Positions 46,464 to 56,449 of a stretch of DNA of 64,000 nucleotides are shown here, one piece after another (the first letter of the stretch is position 1; each line of letters opens with the position of its first letter). Below the pieces are notes generated by a model. That model had not been told where the DNA came from, searched no databases, and saw only the letters and a program-made list of their open reading frames with translations. A program made the position numbers and the translations under genes. This stretch comes from Phycisphaerae bacterium (lineage in GTDB: Bacteria > Chloroflexota > Anaerolineae > 4572-78 > J111), in assembly GCA_028285035.1 (NCBI GenBank), contig JANQQF010000086.1, positions 52,414 through 116,413 of the forward strand, in the 5' to 3' direction.

Positions 46464-47720
46464 ATGATAAATTTTGAAATACCTCAGCCTGTTTTAGAGC
46501 GGACAGAAAGATACAAGATTATTGCGGTTGAAGTGATGCGACGGGACTCCCGCTTTTTGGATGAGGAGGAACACGTGCGACCTGAGGGATACATCAACGC
46601 GATGTGGCCGATTTCCAAGGAGACGTATGGCGAACGAATTATCCAGCTTGAGGCTGAACTGGAGGGGCAGATTGATGAGGGTGAGGGGCCGTATTGGGAT
46701 CGGCTGGAGAATATTTTGATGGTCGAGCAGCTGAGTTGGGGCGACGCGGGGCAATATTTGTGCCGCCCAACCCCATCACTTGGCGGGGCTGCGATTGAAG
46801 CTGTAGGCACGGTTGAGCAGAAAATTCGCCTCTTTAGTCGCTGGACCGAAGATCCGCCCAAGTGGGGCTCGATGGCCATCACCGAGCCGGATGCAGGCTC
46901 TGACAATAGTTCGATGCGAACTAATGCGGTGTTGGATGAGGCAACGAACGAATGGGTGCTTAATGGTGAAAAATTGTTCATCACCAACGGTAAGCTCGCC
47001 CTTGAAGAGTCGGATGGCTTGTGTGTCGTCTGGGCCACGATTGACCCCAATGCGGGCCGAGCCGGGATCAAATCCTTCGTCGTGGAGGCCAACAACCCTG
47101 GCGTGATCATCGCCAAACAAGAGCACAAACTCGGCATCCGCGCCAGCGATACCGTGGCTTTGGTCTTCCAGGATGCCCGTATCCCCTATGACAACCTCCT
47201 CGGTAGCCCTGAGGTGGTGCAAAAGAAAACGGGCACCAAAGGCTTCAAGGGGGCGATGCAAACCTTCAATGCCTCCCGCCCAACCATTGCCGCCAGCGCA
47301 ATGGGGGTGGCTCGGGCGGCTCTTGAATTCACCCAACAAACCTTGGCCGAGCAGGGCATCGAGATCGACTATCGCAAACCCACCCACCAATGGACGGCTG
47401 TCGAACGTGATTTGGTTGAAATGGAGGGCCGGTACAAAGCGGCCTGGAATTTGACCCAGAAGGCCGTCTCAATGATGGTCTACGGCGAGAACAATCGGCT
47501 GGAGGCTAGCATGTGCAAATATCGGGCGGGTGAGGCCGTCACCTGGATCACCCAAAAAGCCGTCGAACTCCTTGGCCCCATCGGCTACTCCCGCGACACC
47601 CTGGCCGAAAAGTGGATGCGCGATGCCAAGATCAACGATATCTACGAAGGCACCCGCCAGATCAACCAGTTGATCGTGGCCCGTGTGTTGTTAGGGTACT
47701 CGCGGCGGGAGTTGAGTTAG
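46464..47720 (+). CDS. Acyl-CoA dehydrogenase
   Basis: 418 residues, ATG at 46464 with AAAGGTG upstream. A complete acyl-CoA dehydrogenase: FAD-contact MAITEPDAGSDNSSMRTNA, LNGEKLFITNGK, KLGIRASDTVALVFQDARIP, and C-terminal YEGTRQINQLIVARVLLGY with the catalytic Glu in place. It oxidises acyl-CoA to trans-2-enoyl-CoA, passing electrons to ETF. With the upstream fusion enzyme and the first dehydrogenase it forms a fatty-acid or branched-acid beta-oxidation cluster; chain length not predictable. Confidence 0.92.
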   Translation: MINFEIPQPVLERTERYKIIAVEVMRRDSRFLDEEEHVRPEGYINAMWPISKETYGERIIQLEAELEGQIDEGEGPYWDRLENILMVEQLSWGDAGQYLCRPTPSLGGAAIEAVGTVEQKIRLFSRWTEDPPKWGSMAITEPDAGSDNSSMRTNAVLDEATNEWVLNGEKLFITNGKLALEESDGLCVVWATIDPNAGRAGIKSFVVEANNPGVIIAKQEHKLGIRASDTVALVFQDARIPYDNLLGSPEVVQKKTGTKGFKGAMQTFNASRPTIAASAMGVARAALEFTQQTLAEQGIEIDYRKPTHQWTAVERDLVEMEGRYKAAWNLTQKAVSMMVYGENNRLEASMCKYRAGEAVTWITQKAVELLGPIGYSRDTLAEKWMRDAKINDIYEGTRQINQLIVARVLLGYSRRELS

Positions 47721-47924
47721 AGGGATTGAATAGCGGAGCAACATTTGTCAATTTGTCGGAGGTAGTGAGCAACCTGACCAACTTCTATAAGACTTATCGG
47801 CCTTATCAGGAGGTTATTGAAGCCCTCGGTAAGATCGGCGGCGATGTGAGTGGGGTAGGGATGAGAAAGCCTTCGGGGAGCCGACGGTTAGTTCGCAGGC
47901 TTTTTGTTTGGGGGGATAAGGCTA
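47721..47924 (+). terminator. Gap with possible coding remnant and terminator
   Basis: After the acyl-CoA dehydrogenase stop, a frame with coding look (NSGATFVNLSEVVSNLTNFY, YRPYQEVIEALGKIGG) runs without a start codon, probably a gene remnant. It is followed by AAAGCCT (from ~47869) and AGGCTTT (to ~47907) around a GC-rich loop, then TTG: a weak intrinsic terminator ahead of the convergent NB-ARC gene. Confidence 0.4.
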
Positions 47925-50000
47925 CTACTTCCCCAACGTCTCCAAGTTCTCCCGTGCAGTAACTGTATCAGGATGGTCCGGCCCGAGCACCTCTTCCCAG
48001 ATGGTCAAGGCCCGTTCATAATAGGCTCTGGCTCCCTTATCATCGCCCAAGTTGTCCAGGAGGGTTCCCAGATTGTTGAGGCTGATGGCTGTCTGAGGAT
48101 GATCCGGGCCCAGCTCCTGTTCCCGGATCGCCAAGGCCCGTTCGAGATAGGGTCTGGCCCCCTCAAAGTCGCCCAGGTTGTCTAGGAGGCCCCCCAGATT
48201 GTTAAGACTGCGGGCCGTCATAAGATGCTCCGCCCCTAAGGTCTTTTCAAAGATGACTACGACGCGTTCGAGGTAGGGTCTGGCTCCCTTATAGTCGCCC
48301 AAGTCTTGCAGGAGTAACCCCAGATTGTTGAGGCTGATGGCTGTCTGAGGATGATCCGGGCCCAACTCCTGTTCCCGGATCGCCAAGGCTCGTTCAAGAT
48401 AGGGTCTGGCCCCCTCAAAGTCGCCTAGGCTGTTCAGAAGGCCCCCTAAATTGTTAAGGCCTAAGGCGGTATCAGGATGGCCCGGGCCAAGGACTTTTTC
48501 CTTAATGGCCAAATACCGTTCGTAATAGGGTCTGGCTCCCTTATAGTCGCCCATCTGGTTCATAAAATAGCCAAGATACCCACACAACTTTGCCCCGTCC
48601 TCGTCGGCCCGTGCCTCGGCCACGTCTGCCGCGACCTGCAAATGGGGCAGCACCGGAAACAGCGGTTCAGGGCGAAAGAAGTTTGCCTCATCGCGATGAC
48701 GGCGCATCTCAGCGATTAACGCCCCCTCCACCGCCAACTGCGCCGTCTTATCCGGCCCAGCCTGCTGGACGTAGCGGGCCAGTAAGCGGTGTATCAGTAC
48801 GACCTCAGCTTCGGTTGTGATCAAGCCCAAGGTAATCAAGCGGTTCAACCCATCAATCTTATCAAGGTCATCAATCGGCTGGTCTTCATTCCCCACCAAA
48901 CTTGCCAACAACAACCATTCTGGGATTGGCTCACCCGGTGCAAAATATGCAGTGCGGGCCAAGAGCTGCAAGGCCAGAGAATCGACTGTATCATTCGCAT
49001 CAAGCCGTTGGTAGCTCAAACTAAACGTTTGGGCTACGTGCAACTCGTGCCCGGTCGGAGACTGCGTTGCCCCTCGGCCTTGCAACGACGGATGCAACAA
49101 GCTCTCATCCTGTAGCTGGGCCAAGTAATTGGCTGGCGTAACCACCTGCCAATAGCGGCCCAGAAAACTCCCGGCCAAATGCAAGGCCAGCGGCAAATGG
49201 CCCAACATCTCGGCAATTTCCGGTAACATCGGATCATCCACCCCCCACAAGTCACGCAACAGGGCCAAACTCTCAGCGGGTGTCAAGACCTCCAGCGGCA
49301 ATGTTCGAATATCTGGCATCTCCCAATCACCCCGTCGGGTAGTAACCAACACCCGACAGCCGCCGCTGATGGGGCGCCACTCGGCTAACAGGCTTTGAGC
49401 GTTGACATCTGCCGTACCATCGCAATTGTCGAAGATCAAGAGGCGCGGCACCTCTGATTGCCACTCGGCCTTAACTAGCTTGATCTGAGTTGGTAAATCG
49501 AGGCTTTCAAAGTCAGGCTGGAGGGCCATTCCCTGGCTGCCCCCGCACCGGGCCACCTCCGCCCCCACCAAACTCGGCTAGGCTAGGCTGATCCAGAAAA
49601 CGCCCCCGCTAAAATATTGACCATAGCGATGAGCAAACTCGTTGGCCAGTTGACTCTTGCCAATGCCGCCCATTCCGGTCGCGGCTGCTGTTTGGCCGAT
49701 GGCCGTGGCCTGTTCGTCGGTCAGGAGCTGGGCCAGTTGCTTTAGTTGGTCCTGCCGCCCGACAAATTGAGCATTGGAGGGGAAAGGCAGTAGCGAGCCT
49801 TTGGGCAGGGGCGCGTGATCGGGTAGGATGTTCAGGGGGAGTTCGGCCAGTTTATCGAGGGCGGTTTGAAGGATAGCCACGGGATTAGGGGCCTGGGGAG
49901 CTTCGTGGATATGCAGATCACCACCGATGTTGTATTGCGGGCCGTGCACCGTTTGCCCACTTTGATCGAAATGTGTATCACTCATCAGCTTGATTTCCAA
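47925..50000 (-). pseudogene. NB-ARC / TPR STAND NTPase, interrupted by an in-frame TAG
   Basis: One minus-strand frame of ~691 codons, read from 50000, broken by a single TAG at 49578-49580. N-terminal part: a VHGPQYNIGGDLHIHE stretch, common ahead of STAND cores, then the FVGRQDQLKQL box and the P-loop GMGGIGKSQLA; it continues GGVFWISLA-stop. After the stop comes LLIFDNCDGT (Walker B), RVLVTTRR (sensor), LPLALHLAGSFLG (GLPL-like), then five 42-residue TPRs (LGPDHPxTAxSLNNLGxLLxxLGD). STAND proteins detect a signal by their repeats and oligomerise. The TAG splits the NTPase, so intact function needs read-through or the copy is dead. The TAG lies in a GGCTA-GGCTA repeat, which favours a local slip or point mutation. 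Confidence 0.75.
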
Positions 50001-50163
50001 TAGGGAATATGCCTTATTAAATCAGGGAAGATGTGGAGTGTCAAGAAGTGGAGGTGAAAGTATTTATCCTAAATCCTCAACTACCTTGTTCCATTATGCA
50101 CAAAATAAAAATGTCTTTATAATAACCATAGCTCAACTTACATATAACTTTCAAAGGGGAATC

Positions 50164-51924
50164 ATGCGAAAATATATTAATTTCAACTTAAATGACAAAA
50201 GTTTTACTACGGAAGAGTGGGAAGGCGAATCGCTGGTCAAAGGTGGCCGTTATTTAATCGCGAAAACGATGGTTGAGAACAACTTGGCCGAAGTTGATCC
50301 ACTCGGTCCAGACAACCCATTGATTTTCTCAGCCGGACCATTTGCCGGAATGACGTTCTCAAATGCTAACCGCACCAGCGTTGGCTGCAAAAGCCCGCTG
50401 ACGGGTGGAATCAAGGAAGCGAATGGTGGTGGTACCTTTGGTTATGGAATGGGTAGCCGTGGTGTGATCGGCTTTACTTTACACGGCCAATCTGACGACT
50501 GGGTGGTTATCCACTTCCACAAAGATGGCGAAATAACCTTTGATGATGCAACCCCATACATGGGCTTGCCCAACTTTGAAGCGGCGGAATTGATTAAAGA
50601 GAAGTATGGTAAGAAGATTGCGATTGGGATGATTGGTCCGGTGGGTGAGTATCAAGGGCTGTTGGCAGGGATCTCTTTCACCGATAATGACGGTCGCCCC
50701 TCTCGCTTGGCTGCTCGTGGCGGTGTTGGCGCGGTTATGGGTAGCAAAAAAGTTAAAGCTATCGTCCTCGATGTCGACAAGATGCCAGAATTACATGATC
50801 GCAAAAAAGCCCTGACTGCCTCTAAAGAGTACAGCAAGAAGTTGAATAATGACCCCACCATCACTAAATTCTTCCAGCCCCTCGGTACGATGGGAATGGC
50901 TGATTACACCAACCACATTGGTGGTATTCCAGTCAATAACTTCACGTCCGGCCAGCAAATCAACACCAAAGAAGGGGATATCTTCACCATGGGTGGTGGT
51001 CATATCAGCCAGTTGAACACCTCTCGCGGTGGGAACCATACCCACGCCTGTATGCCTGGTTGTGTCATTCAGTGCAGCAACGTTTACGTGGACAAAGACG
51101 GCAATGAAATCACCTCTCCCGTCGAGTACGAAACGCTAGCCTTGCTGGGAACAAACTGTGGTTTGACCGATCCTGATGACTTGGCTGTGATGAACCAACA
51201 CTGTAACGAATTGGGCATTGACACGATCGAAACGGGGGCGATGATCGCCGTCTTGATGGATGCGGGCTTGGCTAAATTTGGTGATGTTGAGTTTATGAGC
51301 CAAGTGTTTGAAGAGCTGAAGAATGGGACTGAGAATGGCAAGTTGTGGGCCCAAGGGACCGCACGTGTGGGTGAACATTATGGCATTCATCGCGTGCCTG
51401 TGATTAAAAAGCAAGCCATCAGCGCTTATGATCCTCGCGTTATCGAGGTGACTGGCATTTCAATGATGACCACAGCCCAAGGGGCAGACCACACGGCGGG
51501 CAACGTACCACGCTATAAATCAGCCGATAAGGATATCGAAGAGTTGATGGACGCCAGCTTGTCTTCACAGATTGCTTCTGCGGCAATCGACTCTCTGGGA
51601 ATGTGTATCTTTGGTCGGGCTGTAACTAACCCCAATATCGATTTCTTGTCTAACGCAATTAATGATGCTTTGGGCACAGACATTCAGCCAACCTTCTTCC
51701 ACGAAATGGGCCGTGAAACCTTGAAGCTTGAGCGCGAATTCAACATCGCGGCTGGCTTTACCGACGCTGACGATGACCTGCCCGTTTTCTTCTATGAAGA
51801 ACCGCTCCAACCCACCAACCGTACAGCCCGCTTCCATGGGAAAGATGTGTTTGATATTCTGGATCGCATGGACGGTGTTGGCGCGGAAGGTATACCCGAA
51901 AAGTATGCCGGTAAAACGGCGTAA
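50164..51924 (+). CDS. Aldehyde ferredoxin oxidoreductase family (tungsten-pterin)
   Basis: 586 residues from the ATG at 50164 with AAAGGGGA upstream; the frame is open further left but lacks homology. The N-terminal domain holds the pterin-contacting pattern SAGPFAGMTFSNANRTSVGCKSPLTGG; iron-sulfur ligands Cys296, Cys300, Cys304 (HACMPGCVIQCSN; CX3CX3C) and Cys481 (DSLGMCIFG). The EYETLALLGTNCGL and TTAQGADHTAGN blocks are typical. The family oxidises aldehydes to acids and reduces ferredoxin, with W-bis-pterin and [4Fe-4S]. The spacing of the first Cys pair differs from the classic CX2CX3C. It is a single gene, followed by its own terminator; no ferredoxin or pterin gene next to it. Confidence 0.9.
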   Translation: MRKYINFNLNDKSFTTEEWEGESLVKGGRYLIAKTMVENNLAEVDPLGPDNPLIFSAGPFAGMTFSNANRTSVGCKSPLTGGIKEANGGGTFGYGMGSRGVIGFTLHGQSDDWVVIHFHKDGEITFDDATPYMGLPNFEAAELIKEKYGKKIAIGMIGPVGEYQGLLAGISFTDNDGRPSRLAARGGVGAVMGSKKVKAIVLDVDKMPELHDRKKALTASKEYSKKLNNDPTITKFFQPLGTMGMADYTNHIGGIPVNNFTSGQQINTKEGDIFTMGGGHISQLNTSRGGNHTHACMPGCVIQCSNVYVDKDGNEITSPVEYETLALLGTNCGLTDPDDLAVMNQHCNELGIDTIETGAMIAVLMDAGLAKFGDVEFMSQVFEELKNGTENGKLWAQGTARVGEHYGIHRVPVIKKQAISAYDPRVIEVTGISMMTTAQGADHTAGNVPRYKSADKDIEELMDASLSSQIASAAIDSLGMCIFGRAVTNPNIDFLSNAINDALGTDIQPTFFHEMGRETLKLEREFNIAAGFTDADDDLPVFFYEEPLQPTNRTARFHGKDVFDILDRMDGVGAEGIPEKYAGKTA

Positions 51925-51980
51925 TTTGCATTGTGGCTAAGGGCTTTTGCCGAGATCACGAAATATAAATGCTACGAAAA

Positions 51981-52012
51981 CCAGTCAGCCCTAAAAGCTG
52001 ACTGGTTTTTTT
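51981..52012 (+). terminator. Strong rho-independent terminator
   Basis: CCAGTCAGC (51981-51989) and GCTGACTGG (51997-52005) form a perfect nine-pair stem with a seven-base loop, followed by seven T. It ends the aldehyde ferredoxin oxidoreductase transcript. The ~200 bases after it, up to the subtilase start, show no gene. Confidence 0.95.
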
Positions 52013-52220
52013 AACTCAATCTCACCAATAATCTATCAAGATTGATTACTCTGCCCATCATTCCTCTTAAATTGGACCTCGATTCCCCCAAATACTAACT
52101 TGAATGTATCCCTTGTAAGAAAATCTCAGTCAAAACTCAGTGCAGGGACAGGCTGTCTAAGTTGATTTAAGATAGACTTGTAATAGTTGATATGAAAATG
52201 AGAATACTGAAGGGTGCCAA

Positions 52221-54488
52221 ATGAAACGATTTATTGTTAGCTATGAAATACAGTTGCTTAGTTCGGGAATAGTTTCATTGTTGCTCCTCTGGTTTATTTT
52301 ATTTTCACGCAATGTTCATTTGAGTCAGGCTGCCCCTGCATCTCAAACAAGTACCCTTCAGCCACCACCAATGATCCAGGTTAAGTTTGTGGTAGGTACG
52401 GATACGGCCCGTGGTATGGATCTGTTACCCGATGTAATGCACGCTTCGATTTTGGAAATGCGACCTTTATTTACCCTATCCCCTCAGCAATTGGATTTGT
52501 TACGTGTCCAAGGGTTGCAGTTGATGGATAGAAATTTGCCTGGAGCGTCAGATTTGCCGGACCTGAATATGTGGTATCAACTTACACTTGATACAAATGT
52601 TGACCTGGATAATTTTGTCGCTCGCCTGAATGAGCTAGATGTGGTTGATGTTGCTGAACTCGCCCCTCTGCCTGCTCCCCCCTCAGCGATAACCTCTGAT
52701 TTTACAGGTAATCAGGGCTACGTCGGGCCGGCCACAGATGGCATTGACGCCCAATATAGTTGGCTGATTTCCGGCGGAAATGGCGCTGGTGTTACAATTT
52801 ATGATGTTGAATATGCCTGGAATCAAACGCATGAAGATTTGAGTAAAGCGAATGGTATCCCACTTCTGTTAAATCCAGGTGACACAGGTGTTGATCCATT
52901 TCCAGAGACAGAAAATCATCATGGTACGGCTGTTTTGGGGCAAATCATTGCAGATAATGACTCTAAGGGAATAACAGGCATATCTTGGGGGAGTGATGTC
53001 GGTATGGCTCCAGCAAATACAGCCAACTTGTGGTATAACCCAGCTAATGCCATCTTGTTGGCCATTGCTGATGGTCAGGCTGGAGATGTGATTTTAATTG
53101 AACAACAAACCGTCGTCTGTGGTATTACTCCAGGTGTTTATGGCCCGTTAGAGTGGTGGTCTGCTGTGTTTGATGTCATTCAAACCGCTACAGCCAATGG
53201 ATTTATCGTTGTAGAGGCCGCAGGTAATGGAAGTAGGAATCTGGATGGTGCTACTTGCTTGAACTTGTTTAATCGATCTGTTCGTGACTCGGGTGCTATT
53301 ATCGTTGGGGCTGGTGGATCCCCGGATGGTTCTGATCTCAAAAAGTTGAGCTTCTCTTCCTATGGTAGTCGGGTTGATGTGCAAGGATGGGGGAATAATG
53401 TGATGACAACGGGGTATGGGTATTACCATAAAAACGCTGATGCCTTAAGTGATCGCGATTTTTGGTATACAAGCTCCTTTGGGGGCACCTCCAGCGCCTC
53501 GCCGATGGTGGCTGGCGCTGCTGCCAATTTGCAAGGTATTGCCAAGCAGAATGGGATGTTGTTGACACCAGCCGAAATACGTGATTTGTTAGTGGCTACA
53601 GGGACTCCACAGCGAGGCAGCCCATCTATTAATATTGGCCCTCGACCTAATCTAAAAGCAGCGATAGCTCAACAATTTCCACCCAATCTTACGTTGAGCC
53701 AGACGGTGTCACCTGCTGACCCAATGTTGCCTGGGGAACTGATGACCTACACCCTTAGTTTTTCAAATACGGGGATAGATTTTGCGGTTGGTATCACTCT
53801 GAGCAATGAAATATCCTCAATCCTGACTGATATTTCGATCAAGGCTCAAGGGGTAACGATTACTGATACGGGAGCAAGCCCTGGTTACGTTTGGGAAATT
53901 GAGGACTTAGCTCAAAATGAAGGTGGGAAAATTGTGGTGCGTGGTACGATTAATCCAACCTTGTTAGATGGAACACACATCACTAACACTGCCCAAATCT
54001 ATTCAATGGCCACTGAAAAAACCTTGGAAGATAATACCAGTGAAGCTGATATCACGATTTTCCCTGCTCCATCAAATCTCGCATTGAGCCAAACCGTGGT
54101 ACCCTCTGGGCCAATATTACCTGGGGAACCGATAACTTACACCCTTAGTTTTTCAAACACAGATATGGGATTTGCCACTAGTATTACCCTGAGCGATGAA
54201 ATATCCTCAATCCTGACTAATATTTCGATTGAGGCTCAAGGGGTAACGATTACTGATACGGGAGCAAGCCCTGGCTATGTTTGGGAAATTGAGGACTTAG
54301 CCCAAAATGAAGGTGGAAAAATTGTGGTGCGCGGCAGGGTTAACCCAGCTTGGTCTAGCGGGGCTAACATCAGCAATATTGCCCAGATTTTTACAACAGG
54401 TACAGAGACGGTCCTAAATGATAATAGGGCGGAAGTCGATATCACGATTCTGGCTGTTGCTTATTTGCCCGTTCTCTTTAAAGACTAG
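52221..54488 (+). CDS. Secreted subtilisin-like (S8) serine peptidase with DUF11 repeats
   Basis: 755 residues. Signal/anchor helix ~13-30, probable cleavage near AAPA. Inhibitor-like prodomain ~50-150. S8 domain ~160-475 with Asp195 (VTIYDVEYAW), His234 (NHHGTAV), oxyanion Asn336 (EAAGNGS) and Ser424 (GGTSSASPM). The Asp motif is atypical (YDVE, not DTG), as in lantibiotic- or non-classic subtilases. Two DUF11-type beta-sandwich repeats follow (~485-615 and ~617-745), nearly identical at DNA level (~53691-54060 and ~54081-54455), indicating recent duplication. The end AYLPVLFKD resembles the tails of two other secreted proteins in this window. Exported peptidase, likely surface-held. Confidence 0.88.
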   Translation: MKRFIVSYEIQLLSSGIVSLLLLWFILFSRNVHLSQAAPASQTSTLQPPPMIQVKFVVGTDTARGMDLLPDVMHASILEMRPLFTLSPQQLDLLRVQGLQLMDRNLPGASDLPDLNMWYQLTLDTNVDLDNFVARLNELDVVDVAELAPLPAPPSAITSDFTGNQGYVGPATDGIDAQYSWLISGGNGAGVTIYDVEYAWNQTHEDLSKANGIPLLLNPGDTGVDPFPETENHHGTAVLGQIIADNDSKGITGISWGSDVGMAPANTANLWYNPANAILLAIADGQAGDVILIEQQTVVCGITPGVYGPLEWWSAVFDVIQTATANGFIVVEAAGNGSRNLDGATCLNLFNRSVRDSGAIIVGAGGSPDGSDLKKLSFSSYGSRVDVQGWGNNVMTTGYGYYHKNADALSDRDFWYTSSFGGTSSASPMVAGAAANLQGIAKQNGMLLTPAEIRDLLVATGTPQRGSPSINIGPRPNLKAAIAQQFPPNLTLSQTVSPADPMLPGELMTYTLSFSNTGIDFAVGITLSNEISSILTDISIKAQGVTITDTGASPGYVWEIEDLAQNEGGKIVVRGTINPTLLDGTHITNTAQIYSMATEKTLEDNTSEADITIFPAPSNLALSQTVVPSGPILPGEPITYTLSFSNTDMGFATSITLSDEISSILTNISIEAQGVTITDTGASPGYVWEIEDLAQNEGGKIVVRGRVNPAWSSGANISNIAQIFTTGTETVLNDNRAEVDITILAVAYLPVLFKD

Positions 54489-54528
54489 TACCATAACTTG
54501 ATAAAAATACGGAGGGGGAGTAAGGTTG

Positions 54529-54639
54529 GGGTCCTATCGGGCGCACATTTTACTCAAAAGCGACGAAGGAAAAACGGACACAGAGATTGCTGTGTACATA
54601 GACCCAGATACGGTTCGCCTCAAGAGACGATCTTCCTGA
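54529..54639 (+). mobile_element. IS630-type transposase N-terminal remnant
   Basis: Plus-strand reading GSYRAHILLKSDEGKTDTEI then AVYIDPDTVRLKRRSS, ending in TGA, matches the N-terminal helix-turn-helix of IS630/Tc1-like transposases (RARILLKADEGKTDxEIA...TVxRxRKR). No start codon or catalytic domain remains. It abuts the truncated Roco gene and probably marks the insertion that cut it. Confidence 0.7.
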
Positions 54640-55508
54640 AAGTGGAGACAAACGCCAAGATCGTGTAGATAGCAGCTGAGTTGTAGTTGATCTGGTCGTT
54701 CGGTGATACCATTCTTTGTACAAATCCTCTGATACTCGGGCAAGCTGATGTAATCCTTTGCTGTAGCTTCCAACGCCTCACGAACCTTAAGCCAGGTTTT
54801 GGGGATGGTATCGCCCACGTGGGGCAAGGTGCTGAGTTGATATTTGAGATAGGCCAAAATTTCATTTAGTCCACGGTTGGTTTTGAGATTGGTAGCGAAA
54901 GCCTCTTTGAGATTATCAAACCGACCCTACAACTTGGGCAGATCAATTTTGACCACCCGATCATCCTTTTCATTTTGCAGGATCACCAGCGGGCTGTTAT
55001 GACTGAGCAACTCCACCACATTGAGCCAGTAGTAGAGATCGAGATGGTTTTTACGGCTGTCAACCACGAGGGTGTAGAGTGAGCGTTTGGTGAGAAAGAA
55101 TTGATGGGTGGCGTGATAAATCTCCTGCCCACCAAAGTCCCAGATATTGACTTGAAAATCCCGGGCTTCGGTATGGGGAAAATGCCAGGGCACAATCTCA
55201 ATCCCTTCCGTGGAAGACTGATAGTCGGGTAATTCGTATGTTGGGGCTTGGATTTTATGGGCCAGCGTCGTTTTCCCCGCATCCCCTTCACCGACAATCA
55301 GGAGTTTTGCTTCGTAGAGGTGATTTGATCCTTCGCGGGCCAATTGTTGAAGATATTGCAGGATGGCTTTGGTTTCCTTACGGATAATTTCAGGAGGTGG
55401 AGTTTTTAAGGGATTTCCACTGAGGTTAAGGAAGGCTAGTTTTGTGAGTTGACCAATTTCAGGGGATAGACTGCGAAGGCTCTTATCAATAAGATCAAGC
55501 TCAGTCAC
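54640..55508 (-). pseudogene. Decayed Roco (LRR-Roc-COR) GTPase gene
   Basis: Minus-strand frame: leucine-rich repeat (LDLIDKSLRSLSPEIGQLTKLAFLNLSG), then a Roc GTPase with P-loop GEGDAGKTTLAHKI, WDFGGQEIYHATHQFF and LQNEKDD, then a COR start (YISLPEYQRIC, LSCYLHDLGVCLHFQED). It is broken by TAG at 54927-54929 (KL-stop-GRFDNLKEAF; likely CAG to TAG), is cut off near 54640 at the IS630 remnant, and has no good start codon although its frame continues upstream to ~55580. Roco proteins are large signalling GTPases; this copy is probably non-functional. Confidence 0.8.
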
Positions 55509-55648
55509 TTCATTTCTAGCCGCCTCTTCAATGATTTGGAGGGATTCTTTTTCGTCCTTGTAGCCATTATACGGGATAAGGTTAGGTTAAGAAAATGACG
55601 TAAAATGTTAGCCGAAGGACTTCCTCGTTAGCCCATTTTACAAAACAA

Positions 55649-56449
55649 TCAACCCAAAACCCCCCTCACCGTCCTGATAAACGCCTCAAACTGCTCCCGC
55701 CGAATATTATGCCCCGCCCCAGCGATGTGGGTGTGCTGAAGGTTCGGGTTGATTTCTGTTAGATGCTGGGCTGACTCACTCGTTACAATGCCCCCCTGTT
55801 CCGGCTCACCTGTGACCAACAGGGTGGGGCAAGCAATCTTGGGGATACTCGCCTCCCAATCATTTTCGGCCAAAATAAAATCAAAGACTTTTGGATTGAC
55901 CAACTGTTTGGCCTCAACCCAGGGACCAAACTCGATGTTGTCCCATTTGGGATTGCGTTGCTGACCAAGGGCGATCAGTTCATCGCGGCTTTTGCTCTTG
56001 AGGCCTATCGCCTCCTTGCGCCACTCCTCGGTGAGTATCTTTTGTTGGGCAGTTGGTGGCCTGTCGTGTCGCCAAGCAGGATCTTCAACGATGATCCGAC
56101 TGACCAAATGCGGGTACATCGCCGCGACCGCGCCTGCGGTCACCCCGCCCATCGAGTGGCCCATCAAGACGGGCTTTTCTAAGCCCAATGCCTCAATCAC
56201 CGCAGCCACGTCCGCCGCGTGTTCTAGTGGGCCGTAGCCACTTTCTGGGGCATCAGAGTGGCCGTGGCCTCGGGCGTCAAGCATAATGATGTCGTAGTCT
56301 GCCGCCAACGCCTGCGTCGTTCGTAGCCAACACAAGCCGTGGTCGGTGAGGCCGTGGGCTAAAACCAGTTGGGGCTTGTCGCCACCGGTTCGGTAGTAGT
56401 GCATACGAATGCCATTTGCTTCGACGTAGTCTGATGGCCAAGATTGCAT
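55649..56449 (-). CDS. Alpha/beta hydrolase
   Basis: 266 residues, the usual length of single-domain alpha/beta-fold hydrolases. HGLTDHG oxyanion motif; DARGHGHSDAP; nucleophile Ser99 in GHSMGG; His247 in GAGHNIRR. The acid is probably in LLVTGEPEQGG, as Glu rather than Asp. No signal peptide, so cytosolic. The cap region (~125-195) is short and helical. Substrate unknown: esterases, lactonases or C-C hydrolases share this form. It stands alone between the Roco remnant and a divergent secreted-protein gene. Confidence 0.88.
   Translation of the reverse strand: MQSWPSDYVEANGIRMHYYRTGGDKPQLVLAHGLTDHGLCWLRTTQALAADYDIIMLDARGHGHSDAPESGYGPLEHAADVAAVIEALGLEKPVLMGHSMGGVTAGAVAAMYPHLVSRIIVEDPAWRHDRPPTAQQKILTEEWRKEAIGLKSKSRDELIALGQQRNPKWDNIEFGPWVEAKQLVNPKVFDFILAENDWEASIPKIACPTLLVTGEPEQGGIVTSESAQHLTEINPNLQHTHIAGAGHNIRREQFEAFIRTVRGVLG

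Noticed and set aside
46484..47137. 217-codon minus-strand frame
   Set aside because: Shadow of the acyl-CoA dehydrogenase gene.
47950..48560. Regular ~126-bp DNA repeats suggesting CRISPR or satellite
   Set aside because: They encode 42-residue TPR units on the minus strand; no spacer-repeat pattern.
49578..49580. TAG as pyrrolysine in the NB-ARC gene
   Set aside because: No Pyl context, no reason for Pyl in this family, and the codon lies in a slippery repeat.
54534..54857. Separate 107-residue hypothetical protein on the minus strand
   Set aside because: It is the COR part of the broken Roco gene in the same frame, fused at its end to antisense of the IS630 remnant.
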